A DNA stretch of 64,000 nt from Brachynemurus nebulosus. Lineage: Eukaryota > Arthropoda > Insecta > Neuroptera > Myrmeleontidae. The translations under genes and the position numbers were made by a program. Shown piece after piece: positions 1 through 12,175 of this stretch (its first letter is position 1; each line of letters starts with the position of its first letter). The stretch lies in the NCBI GenBank assembly GCA_035578155.1, contig JAPWDM010000017.1, positions 6,483,328 through 6,547,327 on the forward strand, read 5' to 3'. A model generated the notes under the pieces. It did no database searches. It was not told the DNA's origin and saw only the letters and a program-made list of their open reading frames with translations.

Positions 1-160
1 ACAGACGAACAGACAGACAGACAGACAGACAGACAAAAATTTAAAAAATCGCTGTTTTGATATCTACATCGATAACTATTTACAGTATCTGCACAATTTT
101 TAAAAAATATTCCCTATACAGAAACGATCTCGTTACATTTGTATTATATGTATAGATTAC
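1..160. repeat. ACAG microsatellite and adjoining dispersed repeat
   Basis: The window opens with about seven ACAG/ACAGACG units. The following ~120 bp closely resembles 28131-28245, where a cacagacagacgg tract precedes the same text (atcgctgttttg, then a tatctaaat-type segment, then a tattcc segment). It is therefore a dispersed repeat with a polypurine-like head. Class unknown; insect non-LTR 3' ends often look like this, but no coding part is visible. Confidence 0.6.
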
Positions 161-2734
161 CTATTAATGGCTCTTTATTTAAAATATTAATTTTTTTTTA
201 AAATAAATCGCCCCCTGTTCTAGGAAATATATATTTTTTAAATTTTTATAAAATTTCTTATGAAAGTGAGCTTCTTAGACAATTTTATTTTGTATTAATG
301 TATTTTATTTTGTATTAATGTGAAACATGAACATTTAAATGTTGGCAATTTCTGTATTGTGGCGTTATCTATCTAGCGCGTTAGTTAACTACTTTATTTA
401 AAAGTTCGAATAAAATTCCAGTCATTTTAATTTTTAATTGTTCAATAACTTCAGTACCTTCAGTATCATAAAAGCAAGCAAAATAATATTACAATTTATT
501 TATGTAGATACATATATGATGGAAAGTTAAGAAAAGAAAATGTTTTTTTGGAAGTTCGTGTTTAAGGTAAAATCGAAAAAACTTGGAAAATTTAATTAGT
601 AATTAATTTTTTTTAAATATTTTTAGGTTTGGTTGTAAATGAATCTACTGTTGATCTTTTAATATGATACTGAACTATTCATGATTTAAAATGAAAAATT
701 GTGTACTTATTAGATGATGAAAATAAAAATGAGTAGTTTGAAAATCCGAAACAAATCGACCGAGACGTCTTGAAAAAGTCTGTCGGGACACCGGAGCAAC
801 GGAGCTAGAACCGTGACAAATCCGGGAAAACCAAGACGTATGGACACTCTACACGGATTGTGAATGTTATAAACTTTAAGTTTTGATTTTTAAGCACATT
901 ATGAGTGAAATTGAAAATTAAGAACGTGTGAAATTTGACATTTTAGTTAAAGTGCATATAAAATATAATACCTACATGTTTTTATAAAAATGCAAATATA
1001 AATAAATGTTTTCTGTTTTTTTTTTTTATTTTAATTGTTATTAATTATTTGGCTTTTTTAATAATTTAGAATTTTTCTGTCAAATGAATAAATTCTGAAA
1101 ATATGAATTTATGACATAATTTCAGTAAAAGTGAAAATGAAATTTTTCACCCACACTTTTGTAGTGTCAATGTACATCACTGGATCCCAATTTTCAAATG
1201 GATAGATAATTTTAGTAGCGTAGAAACTAATTATTAAAAAATTGCAAACCAAATGTGTTTATATGATAATACGTACTTATAAAATTTATATACGTGTTCT
1301 TCCGAAAATCGTAAATACCTAATTAACTTTCTCTCGATGAAGTTGGATTGACAAACATTTACATTAGGGATGTTATGGATATTCGTAACCGTAACTAAAA
1401 CTACCGATATCCGAAATAATTAAATATCCGAAACCGAAAGCGTATACGAAAATGAAAGTTTATAAGTCTAGTAAGTACTTAACACATTAAATATTTCAGT
1501 CCCTTTTTGACAATCTTGCCAGAACTTAAACACTTTTTTAAATATTTTTATTGTTAAAATCGAAACGTTATTTTGAAGCCGGTTAAAATTAATATATTTT
1601 ACATTAAAATGTGTGGTCAATACACTCACCCGCTAGTTAATTATCGCTAGATTTGATGCTAGAAAATTGAGAAAAAACAGGTTATAGAGATTTTTTTTAT
1701 TTAGATTTTATTTGTAATGATTGAATTACAAAATTCAAAAGGATGTTAAAAAATGTGTGTATTCACTATGAGCTTTTGCCTGTAGTAAATCCAGCTGCTC
1801 AAAATCGGTTCCAATATATCAGTTGGTCAGGACGGCATTTGTACATAATTTTAATATTTTCTTTAAGAAATAGTATTTTTTTTTTTAAATACTTGTTTGA
1901 TTTTTTCAAGGCGAGTACTTTTTACGATGTGTGTTTACCAAATTCTACAAAATAATTAAAAAAAAAAACATTGTAACCCTACTATTTTGAAATTTTCAAA
2001 AAAATATCATGAAAATTACCTCATATATGCTTTTTCTGAGTTAATTATTGAAAAATATTCTATTTTCCGAGATTTTTAAGGTAAAACGAGCAGATGTATG
2101 GTTTTTGTTAAACAAATTTCAGATCTTTAATACATTTTTTCCTTAAAAAAATAAATATTTAATATTTTCAAAAATGTATGATACAACTTGTCAAAATTTA
2201 AAATTATTTGTTTTGTTGTCAAAAGAAAAAAAAAACTGAATGTGCAAATTTATTTACCACTAAAATGATGGGTTTATACATATAATTATAACGTAGTATT
2301 GTCATTTGGATAGAAAATTACGTAAAAATATTATTGTTTGAATATGATTTAACGTAATTTTTATGCGATTGTAGCAAGCTCTTATTAATTTTAGGAAGGT
2401 GTAAACATCATCTAAATTCTGATCATATCACATAACATACTGCGCCGTGATTTTTTATCTAAAAAAAAATGGAATAGAGATACATTATAAAAACATTTAA
2501 CTGACAAAGAAAAAGAATATAGCCGAATCGTTAAATTGGATTAAAAAAATCATGACATGCTACTTAAAAAGCGGATTTTTTCGAATTTAGCTCGTAAAAA
2601 ATGAGACAGAAAAAAAAAGAATGCGAGTGCGAGTGAAATGGAGAACGACATATTTCCTAGTTTTTCTCGAAAAGTAAGCAATTTAGAGCAACGGTATAAA
2701 AACATTTTTTATGAATTTTACCTTTTACTAGGGC
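161..2734. other. A+T-rich non-coding stretch, no gene recognised
   Basis: No reading frame resembling a known protein, no RNA gene and no obvious terminal repeats were seen. At 1375-1450 there is a 'ccgtaac/ccgaaac' rich patch like those near 13500-13625 and 17935-18085, probably a short decayed repeat shared by the three places. Confidence 0.5.
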
Positions 2735-2928
2735 TTGGTGTAAAAAAAAATTTGAAAAATTGCTTAATTCTGGCAAAAAACTCATTTTGTTGACAAAAAA
2801 CGCCCGGAAAACCTACTTCTGGGCATCCGACGTGTCTGGCTAACGAACTCATCCAACGATTTGGAAAATCGAATTCGCACACAAAATTTCATAAGCATTA
2901 AACGTTTCGTTCGAGAGTTATCGCGCGG

Positions 2929-3016
<88 letters not shown>

Positions 3017-3138
3017 TTTAGTGAATATCATTTTCGTATTCTAGGGACCTCAAAACATATTTCTGATATGGTCTCGGGCTTAGGTCGCACCATGACACCT
3101 GGCGTAAAAGCTGAATTTCCAGTTTTGGAAATTCGCTA
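2735..3138 (+). repeat. Repeat family A, copy 1, with internal (TA)n
   Basis: Dispersed repeat with a fixed layout: a segment containing catccgacgtgtctggct, then cgttcgagagttatcg, a (TA)n tract (here about 2932-3013), then gggacctcaaaaca and ctgaatttcc ending near aattcgct. The same order occurs at 9222-9655 and 10036-10452, so the TA tract is part of the repeat and not a chance microsatellite. The apparent Ile/Tyr reading frame across it is a translation artefact. Confidence 0.75.
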
Positions 3139-3869
3139 AAAAATGTGAACAGTTTTATTTAGTTGTATATCTCACTTACTCATCTTTGCAACGCGCAAAC
3201 TCGATAACTGTGAGCTTAATAATAAAAGTTAATACATCAAATTGTTCGTCAAGAAATTCTCTATGAAAAATATAGAAGCACTAATCTTATTGGGTTGAAA
3301 ATAGAAAAGTTATAACCCCTCAAAATTTTCCATTCTTAAATCTTTCACGCTCTTTTAGGAATAACTTTTTTAATATCAATTTTTCGATAAAAAGTTTCAA
3401 ATAAAAATTATAGAAAATAAAATTTCCTATAAAATTGATCCTTCCAAATTTTTGTCGGACTTACGGTTACAGAGATAATCGAAAAATTAGTTTTGACCTT
3501 TTTTCCAAGATGGCGGCTGAATGACAACACCGACAATCCCGAAAACTCAGTTTTACGCTCATCACAAGTCCTTCTACGAATTTAAAAAAAAAAAATCGCT
3601 GCCTACCCGAAATGCACGGTTCGATCGTTTTTAGCGACCCTTTTACTGTAGTACAACTCAGGAACGCGTGATCACACTGTACATGCCAGATCTGTGTCAA
3701 AGAACGTATGTGTGAAGGCACCTATTGTCCTCATTCTACACATAACAAAGTCATAATATTCATATGTATGTGTATAGATGTGAAAAAGTATGTTTATGTA
3801 GACATATGTACATATGAATGGTATATGCGTGTATAAGGGCGCATTTGTATGTGCAAGACGTACGAGTAA
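3139..3869. other. Non-coding, contains decayed repeat shared with 7690-7880
   Basis: The part at about 3455-3620 (text around ttagttttgacctttt, gatggcggctgaatg and aaaactcagttttacgctc) recurs in diverged form at about 7690-7880. No terminal inverted repeats or coding capacity were recognised. Confidence 0.5.
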
Positions 3870-6163
3870 GGTAGCGGTTACACTGGATACGAATTCATCC
3901 GAAAATTAATTCGTACGGATTCGTACGAGTTTATCCGAGTTAATACGAATTAAACAAATGCATACATTTAGACATGCGTGGTTACACTGCTTACGACTTT
4001 TTCGTACGAGCTCGTGCGATTTTTTGGTACGGCCAAAATATTTTGTTTTTTGATGCAAATTCGTACGAAAAAAATTATGGATTTAGAAAAAATAATCATT
4101 TTTGTTGGACAAGGGTGGTCGTTAAGGGATCAAAAACATAAATACTGTCATAAATAATAGAAAGTTAAATAAAAAATTGTGGAATGAGGTGGCCGAGGAA
4201 ATGTTTGGATCATTTTTTAATTAAATATATTACGATATAACAAAACTAACCTAACCTAACAAAAATATTTTGTGTATGTGTAATGAATAGTTAACTAAAT
4301 ATTGAAGATGGAATTCAGTATATTTTAAAATATAATTAAATGTGACTTGTGACATGTTCAAGTAGTCTAAAAATTTCTGTTCGTCTTGAAAAATTTTTTC
4401 CAAGCAATTCCAGAACTCACAAGGAAAGATTCCCGCGTGTCCGCCTCCGATTTCAATGCCGCTGAAATATGTTATTCTACGTCTATTTTTTTTTTTTATC
4501 GGCGGAAAAACGGTCTGAAGGGGTGAAATCGCTCTTCGAAAATTAGGGTAAAAATTTAATTTTTAAAATATCTCGAAAGCAGTAAGAGATAGAGCAAAAG
4601 TTTAAGTTGGCGATATTGCTCCTTTTTTAAGAGCTATCTATTGATATGCAATTTGTTCAATTTATATCAACAGGGGTGGTTGGGGGTTAAAATTTGGGGG
4701 TTAATTTTGCAAAAAGGGGGTGAAAATTAAACAATATAAAAATTTTGCTTACAGATTTGAAATCTACGTCAAAAAATCTCATTGGGCTGTTTTCACTCAA
4801 TGTCTTAATATTAAGTCTAGGGGTAGTTAACTAGAGAGTGGCTGTGTCGAATAGTCGTACTACTTGGGTAGATCAAGAAGTTCTTCTTCATGGAAAATAG
4901 TTTAAGACAATTAGAATAACGTAGAAATGAAATTTTCGATTTCAAAATTCAGTTTGAGCAACATAGAGAGGGGGTGAGTCACCCTCTTAAATTACATACT
5001 AGTTTACTAACACTCATTTTTACTATTAACACACTGACAGTGGATAATAATGTCACAATAAGTGGTTCTGAAGTTGGGCTATCGTATGTAAGGTTTCTAT
5101 AAGGTTTGTTTTTTAATAGATGTTATAGCTTTCGTTATCGAAAATTATCGATACTGAAAATAACGATATTTTCAAAATGAATGGAAACCTAATAAAAACC
5201 TTACATACGATAGTCCAACTTCAGAACCACTTATTGTGACATTATATCCCACTATCAGTGTGTTAATTTTAAAAATGAGTGTATGTAAACTAGTATGTAA
5301 TTTAAGAGGGTGACTCACCCCCTCTCCAATGTTGCTCGAACTGAATTTTGAAACCGAAAATTTCATATTCTAATTGTCTTAAGCTATTTTCCATCAAGAA
5401 GAACTTCTTAAACTACCCAAGTAGTACGATTATTTGATACCGTCACCCCCTAGTTAACTACCCTTAGACTTAATATTAAGACATTGAGCGGAAACAGGTC
5501 AATTAGATTTTTTGACGTAGATTTCAAATCTGTAAACAAAAATTTTATATTGTTTAATTTTCACCCCCTTTTTGTAAAATTAACTCCCAAATTTTAACCC
5601 CCAACCACCCCTATTGATGTAAATTGAACAAATTGCATATCAATAGATAGCTCTTTAAAAAAGAGCAATATCTCCAATTTAAACTTTTGCTCTATCTCCT
5701 ACCGTTTTCGAGTTTTTTTAAAAATTAAATTTTTACCCCAATTTTTGACGGGCGATTTCACCCCTTCAAACAGTTTTTCCGCCGATAAAAAAAAATACGT
5801 GTCTCTTAGATTTCGACGTAGAATAACATATTTTAGCGGCATTGTAATCGAAGGCGGACACCTGGGAACCTTTCCTTGTCAGCTTTTTTTGCCTACATGA
5901 ATAATAAATAATCGTTTATCCAGAATTGTTTGTTTTCTATAATTAGAAATTTTGAAAACGATGATTCGAATAAATAAGATTCGGTAGCTGGATCCATTAT
6001 TTGGTATCATGCAATATGTATTAACGGTTTTCAGTTTAAATTTAAATACGAATTCGTATTACGATTCCGTATCCAATGTAACCACACAGACGTACGAATG
6101 AATTTCGTACGAGCTCGTACGAATCAATTTTCGTACGAATTCGTATCCAATGTAACCGCAGCC
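3870..6163. mobile_element. PIF/Harbinger-type non-autonomous element, TAA duplications
   Basis: The left end reads ggtagcggttacactggat and the right end is the near inverse complement (atccaatgtaaccgcagcc). Both are flanked by TAA (3867-3869 and 6164-6166), a three-base TWA target duplication typical of PIF/Harbinger transposons. Subterminal DNA on both sides is rich in tcgtacga motifs. No transposase is present; much of the interior is the separate palindrome 4419-5879. Superfamily assignment rests on duplication length and terminus style only. Confidence 0.7.
4419..5879. mobile_element. Giant palindromic foldback element (ACAAGGAAAG family), nested
   Basis: The two halves are inverted copies over about 0.7 kb each with a short unpaired centre near 5150. 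Termini are acaaggaaag / ctttccttgt. Paired landmarks include ccgcctccgatt with aatcgaaggcgg, and the ggcggaaaaac / gtttttccgcc pair beside gggtgaaatc. It sits inside the TAA-flanked element 3870-6163. The same termini bound the larger palindrome at 20734-23586. The peptide readable at 5172-5366 is not supported as a gene. Confidence 0.7.
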
Positions 6164-7330
6164 TAAGTTTGTAATTGTTTGTAAGCAGATATGTATACAT
6201 AGAAAAGCGTAAAAATAATATAGGTACGCATAATATGTATGTACAAATGCGTTTGTTTATGTATTGATGTAGCCAAGTGTGTTAGTGTTGTCGAGCCACG
6301 ACTTTCACCCAAATTCCATCAAAATAATTATAATTGTAAAATAATCAAATAATCATTAGGAAAATCCCCTAGGATCGAAACTGAATAAAGAAACCATATA
6401 AATAGGCCACGTTTTGACCCAATAAAATTATTATCAAGTTATTATTCAATAATTATACACGAATTATTAAAATCATTATCAAAAGATTAAGTACTACTCG
6501 ATGTAATTTTTAATTGTTATAATAAATATTTAAGTTCATTTCTTGTGTTGTTTCTTGTAAAAGGTATTGTTAACTTCAACGATAAAAAGTCTATTTAAAG
6601 TATTATTAACTTCGACGATAAAAAGTCTATTTAAAGTGTTAGTATTTTCGACGATAAAAAGTCTTTTAAAAACACTCGACAATTACAAGTCGGTGTTAAA
6701 CATCGCCAAATACGATAATTGTTGAAAAACCGTCAACGACATTCATCATATTGGTAAATCAAGATTTTACGGAGTTTTGTCTTCAATGAAAACTGCCCTG
6801 ATGACAGCGACGCCTTCCTATCCAATTGTGCCGTTGGACTCAGGATACGACAATGTACAATGTACGACAATTCTATGCATATGCGTGGACTTGCACAAGG
6901 AAAGTAATTAAGTGTATTTAATTTACAAAGTTATTGAACCGCCAATGACTACCTGCTGGTGGGGATTACCATAATGTCGGGGATAATGCAAATCCGCGTA
7001 TATACCATAGGTAAAGAGTGCGTATCTACATTAGACCTGACCACATACGTGGGATCACCACTTGCCGGCAGTAAATCTGCGGTATTGTTATTGGGCGATT
7101 CCTTGCTCTCCGTTAGTCAAACAAAGTATCTATCAAAGAGGTAGCTGCTAATCAGGTTCCTGCGTTCACTGCCTGTGAATTTTTAAGTTGGCTACGCTTG
7201 TCAGATACGCGGAATTATCCAATGCTAGTTACGCGTATTTGCACTATCCTCGACGATAAGGTGTTAACATCTCCCCTCCAGTCACTTCCCCTCAAGTGGC
7301 TACTAACGAACCCGTTACTGACGGAACTCT
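6164..7330. other. Possible decayed LTR-like region with 42-bp tandem repeats
   Basis: From about 6285 the text runs tgtcgagccacgac, then a TATA-like tataaatagg near 6398, an A/T-rich tail, and about three copies of a 42-bp unit (acgataaaaagtctattta) at 6567-6665. A less A+T-rich segment follows at 6955-7320 without a recognisable protein. An LTR promoter is possible, but no partner LTR, primer site or pol was found. Confidence 0.25.
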
Positions 7331-8510
7331 AAATATATTTCTCGACGAAAAATTTGAGGTTAATTTTTAGGCTTCTGCGGTTACTGAGTTATAGCTCTCC
7401 AAAAGTAGGTAAAGGAAAATTGTAGCTAAAAAATTGTTGAGTCTTTTGGAGTATCATTTAACATAACTTAAATAGTTAAAATAATGTATCTTTCTAACGG
7501 AGAAAAAAAATCGATTGGGTAGTTTTTGATGTTTTTGGGTCTGCAAGACACTGACAGACCTTAACATACCCTATTTCTATTTAAAACTGCTTAACTTTCC
7601 AACAACGAAAAATTTTCAAAATAAATGCAGTTCTTTTCAATTTTATTCCAGGCATGCAAACAAATGATTCTTACAAAATTTTTGTCCGCCTTACGGTTGC
7701 AGAGAACATCGAAAAATTAATTTTGACCTTTTTGGAAGATGGCAGCTAAACTGCAGCAACCTCAGCCCTGAAAACTCAGTTTTATGCTCATTAACAGGTT
7801 CATGGTGGGCAGCATAACAATTTTCAGATCCTTCTATGATTTTTAGGAAAAAATCGCTTCCCACACGAAATGCACGTTTCTCACTTTTTTGGTGACACTT
7901 TTAGTCTACTGTCGATGTTATGACTACATAAATTGATATGAAGACCGTCTGTTCAAAAGGTTGTTTTTTCGGTTTTCGCCCCTTTTTTTATTTTAAAATT
8001 ATTTGGAACACATGGCATAGAAGTCCATCGAATGAGCCTAAAAAGTGTTCTTAACTTGACGCCTTAAGGCGTTACATCACTTTGAAATATCAGAAAAAAA
8101 GTCTTATTCGAGTATTCTTTTCTCCGTAACGAATAACGTAATCGAAGTAAAACTTTTTAGAGTGACTTGAGGTACACAAAAAAATTTTCGTCCCCCAATT
8201 TACAAAATAAAATGGCGACGCAGATGCAGGTAAAACACAGACGCTTTTTTCCGAACAGGTTCATAGTGGGCAGCATAACAATTTTCAAACAGCAACCAGA
8301 AAATAAAAAAAAATGTTTTCATCATTTAGATTAGTTTTACAAAAGCGGTACACAAGATTATTAAAAAATATTGATTTATCGATAAATGGCACCAGTTTAA
8401 AAAAAAAGAATTAAAAATCGATAAAAAAATCAACTTTAATTTGCTTATAAAAAGTATATTTGTTAACAAATTTCAAAAATTTTGTGTACCGCCCTAAATA
8501 AGCTACCTAA
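7331..8510. other. Non-coding, decayed repeats only
   Basis: Contains the diverged partner of 3455-3620 (about 7690-7880). It also holds two copies of the short text ggttcatggtgggcagcata / ggttcatagtgggcagcata, near 7797 and 8261. No gene seen. Confidence 0.45.
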
Positions 8511-8640
8511 AGCCTCGATGACACTGAGCGAGTTTACTCGCTACTAGCCGGCGAGTTTACAAGCTGCTAATAAACTAGCCCAGTGTCATCATGTTCACTA
8601 GCCAACTAGCAGCTTGTAAAGAAGCTACGACAAAAGTTGA

Positions 8641-9121
8641 TACCCCTGTCGCAGCATCCTGCATAACATAGCGAATTTCCATTTACAAAAGTACGTTTTT
8701 CTCGGAAACTAGTTGATATAGAGTAATTGTAAATAAAAAAAACCTTCTTTATGTGATTTTTCCGCCTCATTCCGCCAAATTTTTTTCACGAAAAATGTCC
8801 AAAACACCGTAAACGTTTTCACGAAATTTCTTAAAAATAAGATGTTTCGTTCTTGAATTATCGTGCGGACACTTAGTAAACATATATATAAATGTGTCCG
8901 CACGATAACTCAAGAATGAAACATCTTATTTTTAAGAAATTTCGTGAAAACGTTTACGGTGTTTTGGACATTTTTCGTGAAAAAAATTTGGCGGAATGAG
9001 GCGGAAAAATCACATAAAGGTTTTTTTTATTTACAATTACTCTATATCAACTAGTTTCCGAGAAAACCGTACTTTTGTAAATGGATATTCGCTATGTTAT
9101 GCAGGATGCTGCGACAGGGGT
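8641..9121. repeat. 480-bp near-perfect palindrome
   Basis: Arms of about 235 bp pair around a loop at 8875-8892. The outer ends read tacccctgtcgcagcatc and gatgctgcgacagggg. About 100 bp of the right arm's outer sequence is repeated directly at 9122-9222, and a fragment of the same unit recurs at 24061-24105. The inner part shares ttatcgtgcggacac with repeat family A, so this is an inverted dimer of that family's 5' portion. Confidence 0.75.
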
Positions 9122-9221
9122 ATTTTTATTTACAATTACTCTATATCAACTAGTTTCCGAGAAAAACGTACTTTTGTAAATGGAAATTCGCTATGTTATG
9201 CAAGATGCTGCGACAGAGGTA

Positions 9222-9445
9222 TTTTATGTAATTTTTTCTTCTCTTTTAAATGGTGTAAAAAAATTTCGCAAAAATTTTTGAATAAGTGGAAATTTTGGCA
9301 AAAAACTAATTTTTTGCTAGAACAAAAACCATGTTCCTGGCATCCGACGTGTCTGGCTGACGAACTCATCCAAGGGTTTGGGACATCCAATGTTCTCACC
9401 AAGTTTCGTAAAAATTGGATACTTCGTTCGAGAGTTATCGTGGGG

Positions 9446-9518
<73 letters not shown>

Positions 9519-9655
9519 AATTTTAGTGACTATTATTTTCGGTTTCTAGGGACCTCAAAACAAATTTTTGCCATAGTCCCGGGCTCAGGTCATGCCCTCT
9601 GCGTCATGACAGTGGCTGTAATAGCTGAATTCCATTCTGGAAATTTTATCATATA
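9222..9655 (+). repeat. Repeat family A, copy 2, with internal (TA)n
   Basis: Same order of landmarks as 2735-3138: gacgtgtctggctga, cgttcgagagttatcg, TA tract (about 9449-9518), gggacctcaaaaca, and a ctgaattcc end. The apparent 176-residue frame through this region is repeat text plus TA codons, not a gene. Confidence 0.75.
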
Positions 9656-10035
9656 TTTATGTTAACTTTCAAAATAATCGCCTGTATATGTTAAAAATTT
9701 AAGACTTGTTTACATAAAAATCTTTGTTTACATTAAAAATTTTCTCACGTAGACTGTATATGTATATACAACACACACAAACCGTACGCATAATGGTAGT
9801 ACGGATAATGAAATGGTCCTGTACCCTTATACATGTATCACAATAAAATTATGTGATCGTATCAAAGAGGATATCGTATACATATATATGCTATTATATA
9901 CAAAATATCCATATTGTGTCGAGTATGTTCTTAGACTGTGCTTCGATTCACACTTTATACGATAAAATGATCACAATCTAAACAACATCGCTTTTCTCGG
10001 AAACTAGCTGACATAGAAAAAAAGTTTAAAGACCT

Positions 10036-10280
10036 TTTTTATGTAATTTTTTCTTCTCTTTTAAATGGTGTAAAAAAATTTCGCAAAAATTTTTGAATAA
10101 GTGGAAATTTTGGCAAAAAACTAATTTTTTGCAAGAACAAAAACCATGTTCCTGGCATCCGACGTGTCTGGCTGAAGAACTCATCCAAGATTTTTCGACT
10201 TCCAACGTTCTCGCCAAATTTCGTAAACCTAGGACATTTCGTTCGAGAGTTATCGTGCGGACACATATATATATAAATAC

Positions 10281-10332
<52 letters not shown>

Positions 10333-10452
10333 TTGAGTGAATATTATTTTCGGTTCCTAGGGACCTCAAAACAAATTTCTGCCATGGTCCCGGGTTCAAG
10401 TCGTGTCATGACAGTGGCTGAAATAGCGAGTTTCCATTCTGGAAATTCGCTA
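10036..10452 (+). repeat. Repeat family A, copy 3, with internal (TA)n
   Basis: Nearly identical in layout to copy 2, with TA tract at about 10262-10330 interrupted by tac units. It ends in tttccattctggaaattcgc, itself a short inverted repeat that could mark the 3' terminus of the family. Confidence 0.75.
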
Positions 10453-10991
10453 AAAGCCGGGCTACTTTATTCGCTACTCGCTGGCGTGTAGGCTTGTTAC
10501 TAGTAAACTAGTCGTGTGTCATCATAATTGCTATTGAACTACCTGCGAGTATGCCGGTAGTTGTTTCATAAAAAATAAATAAAATACTTCATTTGTCCAG
10601 TCGACGAGACTAGTTTGTGTAGAAGTTGTTATTTTAGTTCATATTATCAAAAAGGAGTTAAAAAGAAAAGAAAAGCAAAAATAAATGATAGAAAATTGTG
10701 GGTAAAACCATGGAAAAAAGACGTGAGAAATATAGTATTAAAAATAAAAAATATCCACATATTTATATTCCACTTTATTTTTTAACATTAGAATACCCAA
10801 AAAAGTTGAACAAATAAAAGAAAAAAACAAGGTTATATTTACAATACATGGTTTAAAACTCGTTAGCTAGTTGGCAAGTGAAGGAGTGGAAAGTTTTCTG
10901 TGTCATCATCACTAGCGCACTCGCTGACTCGCCCTCTTGTAAACTGGCCGGCTAGTAGCGAGTAAACTCGCTCAGTGTCATCGAGCCTTAA

Positions 10992-11667
10992 GATGCTGCA
11001 GGTAAAATTTCAATTCAATCGGCTGAAAATTGCTGCAGTTATCTTGCTCACCGTTTTGGAAAACGTAGTTTTTAGAAAAACCTATGTAAAATTTTAAAAC
11101 GTATTTATCGTGTTGTGTGTTTATTAATATGAATTGATTATTTTTTGTAATGATTACATTATTGATTAAAAATTTAATACTTTAAAAAAGTAATTAAAAA
11201 CTTTTTTTTCATAGTTAGACCCCTAACACAATAGAAAATCTAATTTTAGCTCAAAGTTAGACTAGGGGTGGATAGATAGATATAAAAATTTTGCTAGTAG
11301 GATTTGCTAGTAGAATTTTGCCTGCATCCCAAAAAACTTCACTGTAAGTATATCCAAAAAGTCTAATCAAAAAGGCTTATTTCTTGAAATGACAAATCAA
11401 AAGGTCGTATTTCTGATATGTCCAATCAAAGTGCCGTATTTTTAAACTAATAATTTAAAAAATAACATTTTTTGTGTATTCTTTTTTTTTAAATTAAAAA
11501 CGCATATCATATTGTAGTTTTAACCTTCAGCCTCACATGAACGTACATTTAATAGTATATTACGTGATATGCCTTACAAGCGAGTTACCTACTATACTCT
11601 ATCTACGACTAACATAAAATTCACAATAAACTATAAAAATTTGATACAAATACAATACATTAAAATT
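10992..11667. other. A+T-rich non-coding stretch
   Basis: No gene, RNA or clear repeat boundary recognised between the TAA-flanked element and the small inverted-repeat element at 11668. Confidence 0.45.
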
Positions 11668-12175
11668 ATGTATAGCTTGGGCCTTTTTACTTGGCAGTGC
11701 GCAGAAAACGAATTTAACACGTATATCTAATAGTAGGTATACCTTATCCAACAATTCTTGGGATGACTTTTCGAGAAGGTGTTATTAGTGACTATAAACT
11801 TTCAAGAAGTTAAATAATTTTATTGCTTACAACAAATACCACCCTATGTTCACTCCAATTGTATTTAAATTTGTTACCTGTTTTAGAAGCGACGGTTTCT
11901 TTTTGCATTTATATAGATAAGTAGGCAACATGCTGGGAACAATACTACTGATTATTGCCGTACTTGAAAAGTCATCTCATTTAAATATTGCCAAACTATA
12001 ATAAAAGAGGGAATGAAAAAGAACAATATGTTTGTTAAAAAGGTGTCTTTTTTAATATGATTTAAACCTAAATATTTTTCAGATGTTATTGTCTCTTACT
12101 TGTAATGTATTTTCAAATACATCTATCTGTATCATGCGCGAGTTACTACCAAGTAAAAAGGCCCGAGCTATACAT
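11668..12175. mobile_element. Short inverted-repeat element (508 bp MITE-like)
   Basis: The left end (atgtatagcttgggcctttt, then tacttgg) and the right end (ccaag, then taaaaaggcccgagctatac) are inverse complements with few mismatches. The interior at 11760-11985 is an inverted copy of 17515-17735. No clear target duplication identified. Confidence 0.55.

Larger units (their letters stand above)
8511..10988. mobile_element. TAA-flanked inverted-repeat element (Harbinger-type MITE) with nested repeats
   Basis: Left terminus agcctcgatgacactgagcg and right terminus cgctcagtgtcatcgagcct are inverse complements and continue inward through the ctcgctactagccgg / ccggctagtagcgag pair. TAA occurs on both sides (8508-8510, 10989-10991). 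The interior is almost entirely later insertions: a palindrome (8641-9121) and two copies of repeat family A. No transposase remains. Confidence 0.7.

Noticed and set aside
6285..6665. Definite LTR retrotransposon
   Set aside because: A TATA-like box and tandem repeats alone are insufficient. No second LTR, primer-binding site or coding region was found.
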